This document shows, one piece after another, positions 9,502 to 21,656 of a DNA stretch of 64,000 nt. Source of the stretch: Diphasiastrum complanatum (taxonomy: Eukaryota; Streptophyta; Lycopodiopsida; Lycopodiales; Lycopodiaceae); contig CM055092.1 in assembly GCA_029204225.1 (NCBI GenBank), positions 18,186,886 through 18,250,885 of the forward strand, given 5' to 3'. Numbering within the stretch: the first letter of the stretch is position 1; the number at the start of each line of letters is the position of its first letter. Under the pieces are notes generated by a model. It was not told the DNA's origin. It did not search any database and was given only the letters and a program-made list of their open reading frames with translations. The translations under genes and the position numbers were made by a program.

Positions 9502-12500
9502 TTGTATTTGGTTTGTGTCATTAAATATGTCAAATGTTAGGAGCATTATTCATCTTTGAGTTCATTGAATGTTAACAAGTTGAAAAGACAAATCCGTCTG
9601 ATAGATACATTGGTATGTTCATACTTTTTAAACTAAGAGATAATTTATATTCATATGCAACATTTAGATCTATCAAGTATTGGGAAGAAATGTTTATCAA
9701 GCATTGTTTCAACCTACTTCTTGTTATTTTGATATATAGGATTCTTCATCCTCATTTAGTGTTGGAGACAATAATCCTCGTAATGGTCGACGTAGACGAC
9801 GAATGCAATACAACGGTCCACATATAAAACAATTACCTCGTTGTCTACGTCAAGGCTAAAAAGAGATGATGGAAATTGATGAGCGCATTAATCAAGAGAC
9901 TAATGCATCTGAATCTAGCTCATCCAGATCTACTTCTTCGCAAACAAGTTCCAACGATGAAAATGAGCTTCCAATGAATGATGAATTTGAAGTCATGGGA
10001 GACATGTTGGATGATATGTACGAGAACAATATTGCAGCTAGAACAATGAACAAGATGAGGAGGGGACTTTTGTCTAAAGAAGAAAGAAAATTGCGAGAAG
10101 AATCAAAGATCGCATTGTATCCTGGAGCAAAGACATCTCGTTTGGCGACTTCTCTACTTCTATTAAATCTTCAAGCCAAATATAGATGGAGTGACCAAAG
10201 CCTCATATCATTATTTGAGTAAAAAAAATTTCATCTACTTGTCATTTTTGCTTTGAAAAAAAATTTACAATTTGGACATCGAGTGATATTTTTTTTACAA
10301 TGACTTCTTGTAAAGACTATTGAAAAACAAAATCCTCCCAGAAGGGAATGTCATGCCTGAGACAAGAGATGAGGCACAAAAGATGTTGTCTAACATTGAG
10401 ATGGACTACAAGCACTATCATGCATGTCCAAAAGATTGTATTTTATATCGGGGAAGGTACAAATCACTCAAGAAATGTCCCATTTGTGATACTTTTCGAT
10501 ATAGAGATGATTTGCAAGGGGCAACCATTCCGTGCAAAGTTTTATGACATTTTCCAGTAATTCCAAGATTGCAACATTTATTTTGTTGTAAATCTCTTGC
10601 ACAACTTATGGACTGGCATGCACACCATACCTCTACGGATGGGATGATGAGGGTACCTTCATATTCACCTGCATGGAAACACATCAACAAAGAGTATCCA
10701 AGCTTTGCCAATGAGTCAAGAAATGTGAGATTTGGTCTTGCAATAGATGGTGTGAACCCCGTTGGTGTACGAAAAACTACGTGGTCCATTTGGCCTATTT
10801 GCTTGGTAAATTATAATATTCCTCCTTGGTTGAGTACAAAAAAATGACACATTATCTTGGCGCTTTTAATTTCTGGCCAACGCAAGGTTAAGAACATGGA
10901 TGTGTATCTTGAGCCGCTTATTGACAAGTTGGAAGATTTGTGAAAGGGGATAAAAACATATGACATTTTTTGCCTCTTACATGAGAGGGAGTTTACACTA
11001 CATGCCACTGTAATGTGTACAATGCATGACTATCCAGGATTAGGTGAATGCTCAGGTAATCATTCAAACAATGTCTATCTTGTGTACATAGGAATTTGTT
11101 TACAGTTACATACAACTAGTAATTCTTGACATTTACATGATATACTACAATGGCTATAATTATTCTTTGACATATACTTTTTTTTAATAGTGATTGATAG
11201 TATCCATTTGTTGGGCAAACTTTCAAACAGCTGGAAAAACTGCTTGTTTTTTGTGCGGGTCAAATCTTGTGGGAAGATACTCTTTTAGTCTCAAAAAAGT
11301 GGTTTATGAAAATCATCGTAAATACTTGCATGAAGGCCATCCATTCAGAGACACTCATAGAAGAGGTTTTGGAGGAAGAGTTGAGAGAGAGATGCCTCCA
11401 AAGAGGATGTCCGTGAAAGATTGGCGAATACTATGGGAGGAATCTCAAGCAAAGCCAATCGATGGTATGAAAAGATTATCTATATCTCATCGTTTGGAAT
11501 ATTGAAATAACCTTTTGATTAATCACCTACTTGATCCCATGCACATACTTAAAAATGTGAGTGAATCTATTTGGAAACACTTGATTGGTGAAAAAGATAC
11601 CATTGCTACAAGGCACGATCTAGAAGAATCAAACACCAAAAAAGAATATTGGATAAAGGATGGTGAAGATCATGCTCCAAAAGTACCTTGGACATTCACT
11701 AAGGAAGAGCTTAACCATGTGCGCTCCATTATTCATGACATTAGAACACCAATTGGTTTTGCCCATTCTCTACGGTCATCATTCACAGTGGATGGAAAGT
11801 CGCAAGGTCTCAAATCTCATGATTGGCTAAAGATGATTCAATTCATCTATCCATTGTCAATTCATGGGTGCTTGTCAAAAGATATTTGTGAGACCATATA
11901 CAAACCATCAATCATTGTCAGGTATTTACATGTACTTGGTGCATTTTTCTATTTAGTATTTATTGATTGGAAATTCAAATAGACATAAAATGGATTGAAT
12001 ACGTTGTACATGGATGTGTTCAAAAAACATCCGTGAGCTGGATCTTCGCAAGAGACATGAGGATATGGTGGAGATTGTGTGCATGTTTGAGAGATATTTT
12101 CCGACTTCCATCATGGACTCACAAGTGCATTTATTGGTGCACTTGGTTGAGGAAGTTTCTATTGCTGGTCCAGTGCACACTAGGTATAAGTGCATAAATT
12201 ATCTTTTGCATGTGTATTTAAACTAAATCAATTGATACATGAACTCATTAAATAAAACACTTATTTTTAACCATTTGTGACTTTTTAGGTGGATGTTCAT
12301 TATGGAAAGGTACATGAAAGTCTTAAAAGATTTTGTGCGTCAAAAGGCAAGGCCTCAATTTAGCATGTCAGAGGGATGGTTAGTACATAAATCTCTCTTT
12401 TATGTTACTGAAATTTTGCACCAACTACATCCATCTGCTCCACTATTGTGGCGTGATGAGGAAGACGAAGAGGTAACTACTGAAAAACCTCAAGGGATAG

Positions 12501-13499
12501 GAACGGTCCATAGGTTGGCACCCTTCCAACGAGAAAAAATTTCTACATTCGTGCTTTATAATTGTGGAGTTATGGATAAATGGTTAGACCTATATGAAGA
12601 AGAAAAAAAAAGAGAGGGCCTTGTCTAGAAAGTGCCAATGACAGAATAGAGGTAGACACATGGCCTCAAGTTCACATGATCTTGAGCCATTGCCCAAGCA
12701 ATGCACTATAGAGTGGATGCATGACACACTACAAAAAACAACAAAAGAGGAACAAAATATATCAAACGCATAATGAGACTTTGCAAGAGGATGCAAATGG
12801 AAGGTATTATTCTTTAGATACTTTATTATTAGAACATTCTTGTTTATAGCAATATTTGCTTAATCATTTTGAAATACCCTGTTCATTCACAATGATTATT
12901 TATGAGATTCATGTTTGTCATGTGGCAGTGCAAAATGTATAATGCTATATGGGCTTTTGGTTTCCACTTTCGTGTTGAAAGGATTGATAAAAAGAGACAC
13001 ACACACGATTGTGGTGTAATAGCATCTTTCCAACAAGAAAGTCAAAGCAGTGCACGAGATCGGAATCCCATCTCAGGAGATATAGAATACGTAGGAACTA
13101 TACAAAATATTTATGATGTGTCATTTGGTGAAAATGGACACTAATTTTTATTTGATGTGAAATGGTTCAAGGTAGTTTGTAGAGGGCCAAATGCAACTGT
13201 AAAATCGGATCCAAGTGGATTTTTTGCGATTGATTCATCAAAAACATTGAGCATGGAGTCCGTTGACACATTGGTGGTGCCTCGTCACTGTGAGCAGGTT
13301 GATTTTTGCAATGCTTTCAAATGATTGTTATTTAGCCAAAATAGAGTCTCATTTATGGTCAAGTAAGTGAAAAGAATAGACATAATTTGACTTCAATCCC
13401 ATTTTTTTGGAGATGATGTCGGTGAAGATAGATGTACGTACGGCTTCATGTTCGAAGAAAATTCTCATTTTTTAACAAATGCTGCAAAGGCAGTAAATC

Positions 13500-13917
13500 A
13501 CTAAAAGCATGTGAGTTAATGAAATCACCACCACAAACTATGACAAAATCAAGTGTTTCATCGTAGTCAATCCCCTTCAATTGAGCATATCCCTTGGCAA
13601 CTAGTCTTGTTTTATAATTGTTCACACTACCATCTTGATTAAGCTTGATCTTAAAGACCCATTTGCAAACATTAACATTTTGTATCTTTGATGGAGGATC
13701 AATAATTTTACAAGTATCTCAAACAATGCATCATGTACTCACCTCACTTTTCATTACATCAAATCACTCTTTTGTTGCTACAGTTTCATTCACACTTGAA
13801 GGAACATCATCAAACTTAAGATAGTAACAAGGGCAATAAAAATCATCAACTTGTAATTGCTTCTCTCTTCCTTGTATTTGAGCCTTGATGATTGCATTTG
13901 GGCTCTGATACCATGTT
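13500..13917 (-). mobile_element. Ty1/copia remnant: PBS, pre-RT linker and RT start
   Basis: On the minus strand, 13913-13900 reads TGGTATCAGAGCCC, the classic tRNA-iMet primer site. A linker-like sequence with DVPSSVNETVATK follows. About 13690-13520 encodes the start of copia RT ([32 protein letters not shown]). Gag, protease and integrase are missing between primer site and linker, so it is a deletion derivative. The sequence from 13914 towards about 14590 would be its LTR by position. I could not find a second LTR or a target duplication. Confidence 0.75.
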
Positions 13918-14630
13918 AAAATTAAAGGTTATGAACCTCATTTGGATACTAATACCTTGACAAAGCATCAAAGGTTTCACTTATATCTAATAGATAGAAT
14001 ACTAGCACACAATTCAACCTATTTTGCATCTAATTGGCAAAGGCTTTTGAACACCACAATAAAACTAGAAGTAATTGATCTTCACATCCTGTCACACACG
14101 TGGAAAGTATAATACTTTGTTCAGATTCAGATCTATTCATTAGACACAAAAAATATCACATTCATCATTTATCAATTCCTCATTAAAGAGCAAACTTGCC
14201 AAAATCACCATCTCTTGATAATCTCTCGAAGTATGTACAAAATGAGATCTCAATCTATATCAAATGATCTCGGATATGAGATTAGGTAGAGTGCCATTAG
14301 GGTAGACCCTAAACCCCTGGCTCTCAAAGCCTTAGATTATGCATAATTACCCTCTTGCTAGCTCGAGTCAACTGTCTTATAAAAGTAGGTGGCCGCCCTC
14401 ATAAAAAATCCCAATCATCTAGGAACACTATGATATAATTCACTTGAGAAAAATATTTATTTAACTAATTCCATTTCATTCTGAACATGCAAAAAAAAAA
14501 AAAAACCTCATCATAATATAATTCACTTTAGAAAAAAAAAATGTAGCCTAATCATGATATAATTCACTTTAGGAATATATTTATTTAACTAATTTCATGT
14601 TATTATCATCAACATGCAAAAAACTAAAAA
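13918..14630. other. Probable LTR remnant and AT-rich repeats
   Basis: No coding sequence. By position it should hold the LTR of the minus-strand copia remnant, ending in TTTTAACA at the primer site. Between 14400 and 14600 the phrase ATGATATAATTCACTT recurs two or three times with short A runs, a small degenerate tandem repeat. Confidence 0.4.
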
Positions 14631-14639
14631 AAAAAAATG

Positions 14640-15000
14640 CGCGGATAATTCACGCAGAAGATATCCACGCATGGATATCTTTAACTTCCGGTCTGGTCTG
14701 GTGAACAAACTGAAATTTGCATGGATAATCCATGCATGGATTATCCACACCAAAACTGCTTTCCAGCGCCACCAACCTTCCCTTCCAAACAGTTGCCGGA
14801 ATTTTCGAAATCTATTTTTGCGTGCATTATCCACACGCATAAATTTTTTGGCACCGTGTCAAAAAAACACCGGTAAACTTGCCAGAGGCGTGTTCAAAAT
14901 TTTTTTGGCGTGGATAATCCACTCGTGGATGTTCCACGCAAACAAAATTTCGGAAAATCGACTAAGTGTCGGGTCTCGCATGGATACTCTGCGTGGAGAA
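14640..15000. repeat. Right subterminal repeats of the CACTA-type region
   Basis: GCGTGGAT, GCATGGAT and ATCCACGC motifs occur about ten times in both orientations, in more degenerate form than at the left end (for example GCATGGATAATCCATGCATGG). This array marks the right side of the composite element, but no terminal CACTA or TAGTG could be placed. Confidence 0.65.
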
Positions 15001-15376
15001 ACACAGAGTTTTCTAGTTGTGCCTTCTCCTCTTCAAACTTATGCTTGACCTTCTCCCCTTCAGACTCCTCTCCAAACTTCTCCTGTTGCATGCACTTCCC
15101 CCGTTCCACCCACTTCTCCTTGGCTTGATGCCATTGTTGTTGATTGGAGAGACAAGGAGTGAGAATCAATTGGGATACTACTTTTGAGGTATGGTTTCAA
15201 AAAATATTTTAACTTTACTATATTCATGTGGCCTGACTCTCACTCTCACCACATTTCTTAGAGAGCTTACTCATCTTTATTACACACAAATATCGCAGTC
15301 CCAATCCCATGAATCACAGTCACATGATTTCGATGTCCATGGCCAAGATGGGGATGACTCAGCTAGATCTAATTAG
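15001..15376. other. Coding-like fragments of unknown origin
   Basis: The minus strand from 15130 to about 15010 encodes a highly charged, coiled-coil-like stretch (KEKWVERGKCMQQEKF, KHKFEEEKAQLE). The plus strand ends with a Ser/Gln/His-rich frame (SQSQSHESQSHDFDV) stopping at 15376. Neither has a recognisable domain. They may be debris of a CACTA accessory gene. Confidence 0.3.
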
Positions 15377-16120
15377 GTGTTTCATTATAGCACATGTATG
15401 TGAGAGTCCCGATTTAGTTTATAATATCTCTCTATACTTGGAATATTTATGCATCTATCCTTCATCACTCTTAAGTGCATGAAAGGTAGCTCAAATATTT
15501 GCAAATGTTTTTATTAACAATTATGAATAAGTGATTTTTCTTACCAACTTCATAAAAAGTGGTGCAAAAGGCTCCTAGGGTTGGATGGAGTCCATTTTTT
15601 GGGCAGAATGGAGCCAATACTGCCTTAATTATTATTTTTTTTTGTATTTCCTCTCCCTCGGAATAGTCCTTGGAAAATTATTATTTATGTTCCTGGATAT
15701 ATCCCTCGGAAAACACTCTTGGAAGATCAGTTTATTTGCCAAGGCACATACCATCGATATATCCCTTGTAACATACTAACTCTAATCAGTCTACTACCCG
15801 AGGGATATATTGGCCTCCCTCGAAATATCCCTCATAAGTCACTCACTCTCATCACAACATGAGGGATTTATGGAAAACACACTCTATAAACAACACAAAA
15901 ATATTCTCAAGATACATTGGGGATCAATGCAATTATCTAGGTTCTGTTAGCCAGACATACATTGTTGGACATACCATGATTTATGGACTTTCTTTTTAAA
16001 TTTTTGCTTCAAACAAGCCTTGGTAATTGGGTCGTAAATCTTCCAAAATGTTGTAGTGTTCCCTTCATTATGTTCCTTTTTTAATTACATTCCTTTAAAT
16101 AGTCTTCAACGTAAGGCCTT
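15377..16120. other. Unassigned, with a short TATCCCTCGG inverted-repeat cluster
   Basis: No ORF of note. Between 15640 and 15870 the motif ATCCCTCGG or its complement occurs about six times. ATATATCCCTCGG (about 15696-15708) and CCGAGGGATATAT (about 15798-15810) form an inverted pair. It could be a small non-autonomous DNA element. Confidence 0.35.
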
Positions 16121-16840
16121 TGACATATATTGGTTCCTTAGTCTTCATATGTATTTGAGCTTGATTTAATAAGATTGAATATATTGCTTTATTCATGTTT
16201 ATGAATTTACTAGGGTATCACATCTCCCCTTCCTCAAATGTGAAGCACCTTAGCAAACACTAAGGTCCGAACAACATACAAAAGAAATTTCAAAGATTTC
16301 TTCATACATCATTCCATTAAAGATGTCGATCATAGCAAAGAAATCCGTAAATCTTTCTATATGTCTTTTATCTAGTTCAGCCTGTAAATTAGCAGATAAT
16401 AGAACATCAAGCTCTATTTGTCGCACTTTATGGATTTCCTGAGCTTCATGATATTGCCCATTCACTATGATGTGCTAGCTTTCAATTTTAACAAGCAAGT
16501 TGCATTCTAAATTGCCTGGGCTGTGAAATCCAAATATTCCTCATCCTTTTCCTTTCTTGGTATGATGTCTTTCAATAGCTTAACATCAAATATGACAAAA
16601 GATCTCTGCAAGTAGAAACTCCACATTGCATCCAACACTTTGGCGATGAAGTAGACAATTAAAGAGAATGGGTCATAAATCGTTGATGTTTTTTTAAGTA
16701 GCTTCTTGGATTTGATGTTTTAGGCCATATTCTTTTGGTGCATAGCATGGTTGGCTTTCCAGTCAACATATAGATTCCATAGATCTGGGTATGAAGCATC
16801 AATACCCTACAACAAATGTTCACTCAAACATGGCAAAATT
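16120..16840 (-). mobile_element. 3' end of an LTR element (family C) with partial LTR
   Basis: On the minus strand a purine tract precedes TGTGATACCC at 16222. That is the LTR start of the same family found complete at 34693 and 52943. Upstream, 16840 to 16230 encodes a conserved frame (GQYHEAQEIHKVRQIELDVL, ERFTDFFAMIDIF) that is open here for about 70 codons but carries stops in the other two copies. Only about 100 bp of LTR is present before similarity ends near 16120. The encoded protein is not recognised. Confidence 0.65.
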
Positions 16841-16949
16841 CAGTAAAGGAAGAAAACTTATAGCTATACACCTTTCTAGAATGGGAAATTTAATGACTAT
16901 TCAAATCTTTCATGCTTTGCCACCTACACACAATTCTAAAATAACACAT

Positions 16950-18215
16950 ACTATCTCTCTCTCTCTCTCTCTCTCTCATTTACATCTTTCCTTCTAAGGT
17001 AAGGAGTTTGGGGTATTGAGTTGAGCATTTAGGATAAGAGGTTTGGGGTTTAGGATCGAGGATAAGTGGTCTAGGGATCTAGGATAAGGGATCTAAGAAA
17101 AGTTTGGGATTTAGAGTCAATAGATTGGGGTTTAGTATGTAGGGTAAGGATTGTGGTAATTAGCGTTTAGGGTTTTGGATAAGGGATAGGGGATTTATGG
17201 TTTTGGGACGCCTAATGAGAAATTTAGAGAATGGCATGCTTATGGGCACGAATGATGCCATGGATATTATCTAAGAGGGAAGAGATCATTGTAAAGAAGG
17301 CAATAGATTCTTTCGAATTCCAGCAAGACAAATGACAATTGTGATGTTTCAAGGTTGATTTCATGTGGCTTTTTTGGCTAACCAATCCTTTTTTTGTGTC
17401 AAAAATCATGTGGTACAATTATCCAGATTTTTTAAATTTATGTTATTCATTTAAAATAAAAATGGTCATATTAAAAATATTGTCAATGAGTTTACTAATT
17501 CAATTAATGCACTCTCCTAGCAGTTTTATTTGTTGTACATTCATGCAAAAGAGTATCAAAGACTTGTCATCCAACCAAAGACACCTCATTCATTTTCTTC
17601 CCTACCTATGGAGTAGCTTTTCCACCAACAACTTGGTTGTTGCTGCTCTTATCCATGTCATTGCAATCAAATTAAGAGCCTATATACTCATTTGTTGTCC
17701 TTAATCATCTCTATTTAAGGTCATTTGTTTTTATCATGTCAAAGCATTTATTAGAATTTAGAAGTGTAATTCACAAGCCTGTAGGAAAAAAATTTCTATA
17801 CATGCCACCTTCCTAGAGTTTCTTAGTGTACAATTACTAGTTTTCCAGCTTTGTGTGTGCATTCACACCCGCCCCCTCCATGAACCACATTTAGATTCAT
17901 CCGTCCTTGCACATTTTCCTCTCTGATTTCAATGATAGCCACACATTAAGTAATGACTCTCGTCTTGATGACCAACATCTCTTCTTAAATGTTCACCTTC
18001 ATATTGAGGCTTGTATTTCCTTTGCCTCCCATCTCCATCCCCCTTTCCTCAACACATATGCAGTTCTTGTCGTTAACATTCATTTCAGTGCATCAATGAT
18101 AATGTGGGTTTAAAATTTGCACCTAAATACAACATGACATGTAGGGCATGAACCACATCAAATGAGCATAACACTTTTAGATTTAAACCTTTAAGGAATC
18201 GAAGTGCTTGCCGTC
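16950..18215. repeat. 1.25-kb repeat present in inverted orientation at 42075-43385
   Basis: From a short CT run (16953-16977) to about 18215, the sequence matches the reverse complement of 42075-43385 with small differences. It includes a GGTTTAGG-type degenerate array (16995-17215), an AT-rich middle and GCACCTAAATACAACATGACATG near 18120. Open frames within it are short and not conserved in sense. No gene is recognised. Confidence 0.7.
16995..17215. repeat. Degenerate telomere-like GGGTTTAGG array
   Basis: Phrases such as GGGGTTTAGGAT, GCGTTTAGGGTTTTGG and GGATAAGGGAT recur imperfectly for about 220 bp. The plant telomere unit is TTTAGGG. These are related in composition but not perfect heptamers. 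Matching arrays in the other orientation lie at 43075-43370 and 55905-56215. Confidence 0.5.
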
Positions 18216-18369
18216 CCTTTGTTTGAGCAAACGCAAAACAAATAACAAAACCATAAACTGAAAAGTTTAGTTGCTGAAAATTTTGAATTATTTATTTGGC
18301 GCCATTTCATCCGTCGTATGTCAAACTATAACTTATCGGTCGATATACGTGACACATTTCTGTGGGAGC

Positions 18370-19654
18370 TAGAGCTATTACGAAGGTTCGCAAGCACGAT
18401 ATTCATCTGAACCGAGGCACTGGAATGAAGCGCATGCTACCTTTTATGGAGGTAGTGACGCAACAGGCACAATGGGTAAGTCACTGGCTTTACCTGTGCA
18501 AGGAGTGCACACATTGTTTAACAGCAACGGTACTTTGAACTTAAGTTTGCTTAATGACACTCTGCAAGTCATACTTCTCGTTGTAATATATCGGTTGTGA
18601 TTAGATGGCGCATGCAGATATGGCAACCTCTACAGCCAGGGTTACGTTTCAAATACAGCAGCACTCGTCACGGTATTGTTTAAGAATGGCGCAGCTTGTG
18701 GTGGATGCTACGAAATCAAGTGTTGGAACAATACCCAGTGGTACAACCCTGGAAATTCATCTGTGTTTATTACGCCTACAAAGTTATGCCCTCCAAACGA
18801 CGCTTTTCCGAATGACAATGGAGGTTGGTGCAACATTCCCCAAGAGCACTTTGATATGTCACAGCCGGCGTTCTCTCAAATCGGTTTTTGGCGTGCAGTC
18901 ATTGTGCCTGTTCTCTATCGAAGGTACCATCTTAAAAACATTGGTCGGTCTATTCTCCATAGATATATAGTGTGAGCTGAGTTTACTGACTTTTGTCTTA
19001 AGCTATTGTAGAATTCCAGTCACAAGCTACCATAAACTTACCATTCAACGCAATTGTAAGTTACCCTAACCTCTTTGTGCACTTGGGTATTTTGTTCTCT
19101 TTGTGCACTTGGGTATTCTGGTCTTTTCGAGCTTGGAATAAAATTTATTTGCTTTCAATGATTGAGAAGTGCTACTAGTACTTTTCAGCATCCGCTATGA
19201 TTGGGATACATGCATTCAAGCTCATACATATGTTGCACTTGTTTTATTCCTGTAAGATATTCGTTAAAGGCGATATTTCTAGAGATTAGTAGTTTAGAAT
19301 TTTAGCCTGGACCTTTTGACGTCAAAAGACTGAAATATGTGATTGATGCCTATAGAGTGCTATGCCACATGGATGGAGGTATGCGTTTCACCATCAACGG
19401 CAACCGCTGGTTTAATCTCGTGCTGGTCAGTAATGTGGGTGGCATGGGCGACATATCTGATGTTTCAATTAAAGGCTCCGAAACGGGCTGGATTTCCATG
19501 AAGCGAAACTGGGGATAGAGCTGGGAATGTGACACTGTGCTAGTAGGCCAAAGTTTATCCTTTCAAGTCACGACAGCCGAAGGAATGCAAATCACGTCTG
19601 ACAATGTTGCCCTTTAAATTTGGTCAAACCTTCAGTGAAAATGAGTTCTACTAA
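18370..19654 (+). pseudogene. Alpha-expansin pseudogene 1 (three exons)
   Basis: Exon 1 ends at 18475 (HWNEAHATFYGGSDATGTM). Exon 2 is 18605-18923 (YGNLYSQGYVSNTAAL, NGAACGGCYEIKCW, HFD within the catalytic-like domain). Exon 3 is about 19356-19654 ([29 protein letters not shown]). Together they cover the GH45-like domain and the C-terminal group-1 grass-pollen-like domain of a cell-wall-loosening alpha-expansin. Introns have GT/AG ends. No initiator ATG or signal peptide precedes exon 1, and a stop interrupts that frame upstream. An in-frame TAG lies at 19516-19518 where the family has GQ before NW. An extra base near 19612 shifts the closing FGQTFS. It is therefore non-functional as a normal secreted expansin. 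Confidence 0.9.
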
Positions 19655-19905
19655 GGAATGACATATATCATTACAAACAAACTTTCACATATGATTTTCA
19701 ACGGTTACTGGTAGAACATAGACGAGTGTTGTAATTTTTTTTGATCCATCTCGACTTTCTACAAAGCATAGTTCATGCTGAAATGAGGTATGCATCAAAG
19801 GTAGAAACATAAGTTATGTATATCCAATCTTTTGCAAGGGATATTTACAAGTGATTGCATCATATTAGTTAGTCAGAAAAGGTCAGTAACGGATCAAAAA
19901 TGGTA
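19655..19905. other. No recognised feature
   Basis: Short AT-rich stretch between the expansin pseudogene and the tandem repeat. It may hold remains of the expansin 3' untranslated region. Confidence 0.4.
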
Positions 19906-21360
19906 AGAACTTTGGACGGGAGGTGTCCATAGGTTAGTGGGCTCGAGACGAACCCACAGGACCATTTGCAGCTCAATTCTGATGATGTTTATCCATAGAC
20001 GCCCTTTCTGTTGGGGGATTACTATATGGACTACTTTCGAACATTCATGAGAATTGGTCCAGTGTCACCGAACGAAGCTCGTTTTGCAGGAAGCCTATTC
20101 GTCATGTGGTGCATGCCGAGATGAACCTACTGGACTAAACCGGGCTCCAAACGGTTTGTCAACAACGAAACGTGCACCCCAACCAAAAATCCTAAATGCA
20201 GTCCTGGGATTCTAGGCCCATTGAGCCAGAAAATTGGTCGGATTCACTAGAAAATGGTCAAAACTTTGGAAAGAAAGTGTCCATAGATTTTTGGGTTAAT
20301 TTCCATAGGACCATTTGCAGCTCATTTCAAACGTCGTTTTCCGACAATACCCTATCTGTTGGTGGGAATACCACTAAATGGACTACTTTCCAGCATTCTC
20401 GAGAATTAGTCCAGTGTTGGCGAACGAAGTCTATTTTTCAGACCCTCTACTCTATCTTGTGTTGCACGTCGATACAAACCTACAATACTAAAGTGGGCTA
20501 TAAATGGTTTAATACTCATAGCGAAACATGTGACTGAACTAGAAACCCTAAACACAATGCTAGAATTGTAGGCCTATCGAGCCATTAATTGGTCGGATTC
20601 AGTAAAAAATATTTGATTTACTTTACAATTCTCCACACGTGGGAACATCCTCCACACATGTGAGATTCACTTACAAACTAAGAACTTCAAACGGGAGGTG
20701 TCCATAGGCTCTGGGCTCAACACAAGCTCACAAGACCATTTGCAGCTCAATTCTGACGTTGTTTGTCCAAAAACACCCTTTATGTCAGAGGGATTGCTAC
20801 TAAATGGACTCCTTACCAACATTCCCAAGAATTGGTCCAGTGTTGCCGAACGGAGTCCAGTTTTCAGAACCTCTATTCCATCCAATGTTGCACGCCAATA
20901 CAAACCTACAACACCTGACTGTGCTCCAGATAGTTTAGCACTCATAGCAAAATGTGCGTCACAACCAGAAACTGTAAACGCAATGTTGGGATTCTAGGTC
21001 TGTCGAGCCAATAATTGGTTGGATTCATTAAAATCCCATTAGAACTTCGGATGGGAGGTGTGTATAGGTTTGTGGGCTCAACACGAACACACAGGACCAT
21101 TTGTGGCTCAATTGTGACTCCGTTTGTCTAGAAATGCCCTTTTTGTCAGGGGGAATACCATTAAATGGACTACTTTTAACATTATTGAGAATTGGTCTAG
21201 TGTCGCCGAACAAAGTCTATTTTTCAGAATCTATGTTCCATTTTGTGCTACATGCCGAGACGAACCTACGGGACTAAACCGGCCTCCAAACAGTTCAGTA
21301 CTCACAGCGAAACGTGCATCCGAATGAAAAACCCTAAATGCAGTCCTGGGATCAAAATCC
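19906..21360. repeat. Tandem repeat, four units of about 355 bp
   Basis: Units begin near 19906, 20261, 20682 and 21042, each opening with GAACTT(C/T)GG...GGAGGTGTCCATAGG. They share CCATTTGCAGCTCA, AATGGACTACTTTC, GAATTGGTCCAGTGT and CCTAAATGCAGTCCTGGGATTCTAGG. Unit 2 is followed by about 70 extra bases (20611-20681). Units differ by many substitutions, so the array is old. Several short frames cross it but none is kept open in all units, so it is treated as non-coding satellite-like DNA. Confidence 0.8.
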
Positions 21361-21590
21361 GTCAAAATCCTTCATAATGCTAGACTACCCACACACATGC
21401 ACAGGTATATGCACTCTCACGAATACACACACATATATAAGCACATGCACTCACGTACATACATACACATACATCGGCCACCCGACAACGACCGTTGACT
21501 TTCCTCCTAAACCATCAGCCACCATCCAAATCAACGGCTGTCGACTAGATCGGTCGGCATCACCCGTCAACGACAGGCAAACGATTTTAG

Positions 21591-21591
<1 letters not shown>

Positions 21592-21642
<51 letters not shown>
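21592..21642. repeat. (TA)n microsatellite
   Basis: TATA run followed by a short CA run (21643-21657), within 21361-21760. That interval otherwise contains only CA-rich low-complexity sequence (21390-21480) and no gene. Confidence 0.95.

Positions 21643-21656
<14 letters not shown>

Larger units (their letters stand above)
7970..13325 (+). pseudogene. tnp2: Tnp2 transposase of a CACTA/EnSpm transposon, multi-exon, disrupted
   Basis: Plus-strand pieces follow the family order. The transposase-associated domain is at about 8033-8199 (YTCTQCKGLRIRTRRIVNDH). The Tnp2 core runs from about 10030 to 12628: ALYPGAKTSRLATSL, KILPEGNVMPETRDEAQKML, HACPKDCILYRG, then MDWHAHHTSTDGMMRVP, VRFGLAIDGVNP, TKEELNHVRSI, GLKSHDWLKMIQ, VHLLVHLVEEVSIAGPVHTR and MFIMERYMKVLKDFVR. 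A DUF4216-like tail is at about 12930-13310 (DRNPISGDIEYVG, FLFDVKWFKV). Plausible splice sites end exons near 10220, 11055, 11921 and 12184, with the next exon starting near 12291. Frame breaks or stops occur near 10547, 10846, 10943, 11505 and 13144, so it is not functional. The transposase would cut the element ends. Confidence 0.88.
3378..15010. mobile_element. CACTA/EnSpm-type region, copy A (composite)
   Basis: Clusters of the imperfect palindrome GCGTGGATTATCCACGC lie at 3400-3935, 6190-6235 and 14640-15000. They enclose a minus-strand accessory gene (4713-5846) and a plus-strand Tnp2 gene (about 8000-13325). Dense subterminal repeats around a Tnp2 gene are characteristic of CACTA transposons. 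Homology with copy B at 44363-48878 sets the left boundary near 3378. I could not find CACTA termini or a 3-bp target duplication, and the middle block at 6190-6235 means that 3378-6290 could be its own smaller element. A copia fragment (13500-13917) lies within the right part. Confidence 0.6.

Noticed and set aside
12727-12740. CACTACAAAAAACAAC as a possible CACTA terminus
   Set aside because: It falls in the Tnp2 coding region, between conserved blocks, with no TSD or inverted partner.
20196-20997. Open frames across the tandem repeat (for example 20196-20537 and 20698-20997)
   Set aside because: They are not kept open in all four units, have no recognisable domain and are explained by low stop density.
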